Shown in pieces: positions 61,094-64,000 of a DNA stretch of 64,000 nucleotides (the stretch's first letter is position 1; every line of letters starts with the position of its first letter). The notes below the pieces were generated by a model. It worked only from the letters and a program-made list of their open reading frames with translations. It was not told the origin of the DNA and did no database searches. This DNA is from Ideonella sp. (lineage in GTDB: Bacteria > Pseudomonadota > Gammaproteobacteria > Burkholderiales > Burkholderiaceae_C), in NCBI GenBank assembly GCA_015075165.1, contig JABTUY010000002.1, positions 907,868 through 971,867 of the forward strand, in the 5' to 3' direction. The position numbers and the translations under genes are program-made.

Positions 61094-62095
61094 ATGACGC
61101 GCGAGCGGCCTGCCTTCATCATCACCGTCGACACCGAGGGCGACAACGAATGGGCGCGCCCGAACCCGATCACCACGCGCAACGCGGCCTACCTGCCGCG
61201 TTTTCAGGCGCTGTGCGAAGAGTTCGGCTTCAAACCCACGTGGCTGACCAACTACGAGATGGCCACGTCGGAGGAGTTCGTGCGGTTCGGACGCGATGCC
61301 ATCGCGCGCGGCACCGCTGAGATCGGAATGCATTTGCACGCCTGGAGCAGTCCGCCGGTTCGCACGCTGACCCACGACGACCACAAGACCCACCCGTATC
61401 TGATCGAGTTCCCGGACGAGGTGATGGCCGAGAAGGTGCGTTTCCTGACGCAACTGCTGGAGCAGACCTTCCAGACCAAGATGATCAGCCATCGTGCGGG
61501 TCGATGGGCGTTCGACGCGCGGTACGCGCAGATTCTGCTCGACAACGGCTATCGGGTGGATTGCTCCGTGACGCCCCACGTGTCATGGCGAGACCACTTG
61601 GGCGATCCGAACGGACAGGGCGGCTCCGACTACACCGACTTCCCCGAGATGGCCTACATGCTGGATCTGCAGGACATCCGGCGATCGGGCCGCTCCGGCT
61701 TGCTCGAGGTTCCGCCGACCATCATGCGCAGCAAGGTGGATCGTCTTGCGCCGTGGATCTACACGATGCGCAGGGCCAGGGGCGCCGTCGCGAAGGTGTT
61801 GCCGCCTCGGGTGACCTGGCTGAGGCCGACGGGCGAGAACCTGGCGCAGATGCTCGGTTGCGTCCGTGCGGCAATCGCACAGGGCAGGTCGTACATCCAG
61901 TTCATGATCCATTCGTCCGAACTGATGCCGGGCGGAAGCCCGCTGTTCGCGACCCCTGCGAGCATCGAGCATCTGTACGCGGATCTCAGGGCCTTGTTCG
62001 TCGAGATTGCACGACGCGCCCGTGGCATGACGCTGCAAGAGTTCCATGCAGCGCAGGTCGCCGAGCCATCACCAGCGCATGCCGTCGCGGCTTGA
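61094..62095 (+). CDS. Polysaccharide deacetylase-like protein (NodB/CE4 fold)
   Basis: 333 aa. Metal-binding motifs of CE4 deacetylases: DTEGD (residues 13-17), GMHLHAW (near 80) and SHRAGRWAFD (near 131). There is no signal peptide, so it appears cytosolic and may deacetylate lipid-linked sugars or precursors rather than secreted polymer. It starts 16 bp after the EpsG gene and abuts the next gene with no gap. Confidence 0.87.
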   Translation: MTRERPAFIITVDTEGDNEWARPNPITTRNAAYLPRFQALCEEFGFKPTWLTNYEMATSEEFVRFGRDAIARGTAEIGMHLHAWSSPPVRTLTHDDHKTHPYLIEFPDEVMAEKVRFLTQLLEQTFQTKMISHRAGRWAFDARYAQILLDNGYRVDCSVTPHVSWRDHLGDPNGQGGSDYTDFPEMAYMLDLQDIRRSGRSGLLEVPPTIMRSKVDRLAPWIYTMRRARGAVAKVLPPRVTWLRPTGENLAQMLGCVRAAIAQGRSYIQFMIHSSELMPGGSPLFATPASIEHLYADLRALFVEIARRARGMTLQEFHAAQVAEPSPAHAVAA

Positions 62096-62839
62096 ATGAT
62101 CACGTACCGGTCACGCTGGCTCAAGTACGCGGAGCGTTGGCTCGACGAGCCTTGCGCCGACCAAGGTTTCGATGTTGTCTACCACTACCGCAGCAGCGCG
62201 CCGGTTGCAGGCACCAGCAATACGGAGTACCACACACTGGTCGTGAATCTGGAGGTCGACGACGCTGAACTCGTGTCGCGGTTCCATCGCGGCGCCCGCT
62301 CGCAGATCCGGCGCGCCGAGGAGGAGGACGGTCTCGCTTATGTGGTCACGCGGGCGCCCACCGCGGAAGACGTCCGGGACTTCATCGAACACCACCGCGA
62401 GTTCGCGCGTTCCAAGGGTGTGCTGCCGCTCGACCGGGCCGCGATGGAGCACCGGCGCGGGGCCGGTATGCTGGTGCTGAGCCGCATCGGCAACGCCGCA
62501 GGGGCGCTCGTCTGGCATGCGTACCTGCGGGTGGGCCGGACCGTCGTCCTGACGCACTCGGCATCGCTGTTTCGCGGGGCGTCGGAGGAGACGCAGCGGC
62601 TGGTCGGGCGCGCGAACCGGTTGCATCACCTGCTGGACATGCGCCACTTCCGCTCCGATGGCTGCAAGCTGTACGACATGGGTGGCTGGTACGAGGGCAA
62701 GAGCGACGAAGCGAGGTTGCTGATCAATCGGTTCAAGGAGCAATTCGGGGGCGTCAAGGTGCTGCAATACGACGCTGTTGTTCATCGGACGCTGCGGGCG
62801 AAGCTGTTGAAGTCGGCCCGAACGCTGCTTCCGGCCTGA
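62096..62839 (+). CDS. FemAB/GNAT-like acyltransferase of the exopolysaccharide cluster
   Basis: 247 aa. The GNAT-like pattern FHRGARSQIRRAEEEDGLAY, then VLSRIGNAAGALVWHAYL, then GRANRLHHLLDMRHFRSDG and YDMGGWYEG fits FemAB-related proteins found in such clusters. It may transfer an acyl or amino-acyl group to a sugar. The protein encoded at 38623 is a distant relative. It begins directly after the deacetylase stop; asnB follows by 9 bp. Confidence 0.83.
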   Translation: MITYRSRWLKYAERWLDEPCADQGFDVVYHYRSSAPVAGTSNTEYHTLVVNLEVDDAELVSRFHRGARSQIRRAEEEDGLAYVVTRAPTAEDVRDFIEHHREFARSKGVLPLDRAAMEHRRGAGMLVLSRIGNAAGALVWHAYLRVGRTVVLTHSASLFRGASEETQRLVGRANRLHHLLDMRHFRSDGCKLYDMGGWYEGKSDEARLLINRFKEQFGGVKVLQYDAVVHRTLRAKLLKSARTLLPA

Positions 62840-62848
62840 GGCTGTGTC

Positions 62849-64000
62849 ATGTGCGGCATCACCGGTTTCTTCACGGCGGCGGGCGCTCCGGAGTTGGATG
62901 CAGGTTCGCTGGCCACCGCGGTCGAATCGATTCGGCGACGCGGGCCCGACGACGAGGGCATGTGGACCGCCAACGGCGAGGTGGGGCTCGGCCATGCGCG
63001 GCTGGCGATCATCGACCTCACCGCCCACGGGCATCAACCGATGCGATCGCGCGATGGCCGGCTGGTGATGGTGTACAACGGCGAGGTCTACAACTACGCG
63101 TCGATTCGCGAAGAGTTGCAGGGCCTGGGCCATTCGTTCGTCGGCACCGGCGATTCGGAGGTCATCCTCGCTGCCTTTGCGCAGTGGGGGGTTCGTGATG
63201 CCGTCAAGCGCTTCGTCGGCATGTTCGCGATCGCGCTCTGGGAGACGCGCGAAGGCCGCCTGACGCTGATCCGCGATCGACTGGGCGTCAAACCCCTGTA
63301 CTTCGGCTGGAACGGACGAACCCTGTGGTTCGGTTCGGAGCTGAAGGCCTTGCGCGCCTACCCACACTGGCAACCCGAGATCGACACGACGGCGCTGGCG
63401 GACTTCTTCCGCTTCAGCTACATCGCCGAACCCCTGAGCATCTACAAGGGCGTGTCCAAGCTGATGCCGGGGCACATTCTCGAACTGGAGCGCGGTGGTC
63501 GGCCCTGCATCGAGCGGTACTGGTCAGTGGTGGGCGATGGGCGCAAGCTCGACGCCTCCGAGGACGAGCTGTCGGCAAGGCTCGAGCACTTGATGTCCGA
63601 CGCGTTCAATCTTCGAATGATTGCCGACGTGCCGGTTGGCGTGTTCCTTTCGGGAGGAGTCGATTCGTCGGCGCTGGTCGCGATGCTCGAACGCCGCGGG
63701 CCGGCCGTCAAGACATTCACCATCGGCTTCGATGACCCGCGCTTCAACGAGGCGCCCTATGCCGAGGCCATTGCGCGCCACTTTGGCACCGAGCATACGA
63801 CCCGGATCGTCAGCGAGTCCGATGCCATGCGAGTGCTCCCGGACTGGGGTGACCTGTTCGACGAACCGTTCGGCGACGACTCGGGAATTCCGACCCTGCT
63901 GGTCTCCCGCTTGGCTGCCGAACATGTCAAGGTCGTGCTGTCGGCCGATGGCGGCGACGAACTGTTCGGAGGCTACAACTCCTACTCGGCCGTGTTCTCG
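62849..64000 (+). CDS. asnB: Glutamine-hydrolysing asparagine synthetase-like amidotransferase (3' end cut by window)
   Basis: The first 384 codons are visible and the frame runs off the window edge. The N-terminal Ntn glutaminase domain begins MCGITGFF with the nucleophile Cys2, then RRGPDDEGMW and VYNGEVYNY. The synthetase domain has the PP-loop FLSGGVDSSALVAML (near residue 267) and LSADGGDELFGGYN. In exopolysaccharide clusters such enzymes often amidate sugar acids rather than make asparagine. Full-length members are about 600-650 aa. Confidence 0.93.
   Translation, partial: MCGITGFFTAAGAPELDAGSLATAVESIRRRGPDDEGMWTANGEVGLGHARLAIIDLTAHGHQPMRSRDGRLVMVYNGEVYNYASIREELQGLGHSFVGTGDSEVILAAFAQWGVRDAVKRFVGMFAIALWETREGRLTLIRDRLGVKPLYFGWNGRTLWFGSELKALRAYPHWQPEIDTTALADFFRFSYIAEPLSIYKGVSKLMPGHILELERGGRPCIERYWSVVGDGRKLDASEDELSARLEHLMSDAFNLRMIADVPVGVFLSGGVDSSALVAMLERRGPAVKTFTIGFDDPRFNEAPYAEAIARHFGTEHTTRIVSESDAMRVLPDWGDLFDEPFGDDSGIPTLLVSRLAAEHVKVVLSADGGDELFGGYNSYSAVFS

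Overview
The window is about 64 kb of very GC-rich chromosome, dense with genes and with short gaps. Gene content and order point to a betaproteobacterium of the order Burkholderiales, probably near the Rubrivivax/Leptothrix/Methylibium group. The indicators are hisI-hisE-hinT-tatABC followed by a single-PDZ S1C protease, petABC-sspA-sspB, DUF721-M23-secA-argJ, argB-HAD hydrolase-slmA, and -10 elements of the TACAAT/TAAACT type. The genus is inference. I see no rRNA, CRISPR array, insertion sequence or phage.

Layout. 1-5393: SUF iron-sulfur operon sufB(partial)-C-D-S-U-T on the + strand, with a SufU scaffold/transferase rather than SufE. 5394-5735: non-coding gap with a nested inverted repeat at the convergent end. 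5736-20329: an all-minus-strand copper/silver island. It has a CusCBA RND pump whose CusB carries a C-terminal CusF domain, a small secreted Cys/His/Met-rich protein, a DUF457-like membrane protein, a Cu(I) P-type ATPase, CusF, a DUF411 protein, a cupredoxin, a Tat-exported multicopper oxidase, an outer-membrane lipoprotein and two small uncharacterised secreted proteins. Two MerR/CueR-type operator-promoters and one FNR-like site lie inside it, but no regulator gene. 20503-29133: housekeeping genes (argB, HAD hydrolase, slmA, pdeM, DUF815 ATPase, NUDIX, hisI, hisE, hinT, tatABC, S1C protease). 29158-38427: nif3-like, pdxA, DUF1631, mscL, petABC, sspA, sspB. 38505-39475: tRNA-Thr(UGU) followed by a short low-GC islet with one acyltransferase-like gene. 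39476-46646: DciA-like, M23 peptidase, secA, argJ, MFS exporter. 46662-51625: ugpB-A-E-C-Q glycerol-3-phosphate/glycerophosphodiester uptake operon (minus strand). 51803-57595: a very large FAD/Fe-S oxidoreductase, a coiled-coil membrane protein, DUF971, ubiE. 57769-64000: start of an exopolysaccharide cluster (export protein, chain-length protein, EpsG-type ATPase, deacetylase, FemAB-like acyltransferase, asparagine synthetase cut by the window edge).

How it works together. Copper damages exposed Fe-S clusters, and here a Fe-S assembly operon sits tail to tail with a complete copper defence set. The set covers cytosol-to-periplasm export (ATPase), periplasmic chaperoning and oxidation (CusF, cupredoxin, multicopper oxidase) and periplasm-to-outside efflux (CusCBA). 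Tat genes downstream would supply the translocase for the Tat-type oxidase and the Rieske protein. The least explained items are the small secreted proteins of the copper island, the low-GC acyltransferase beside tRNA-Thr (a distant relative of the one in the exopolysaccharide cluster), the DUF1631 protein, and two hairpin-rich intergenic elements.
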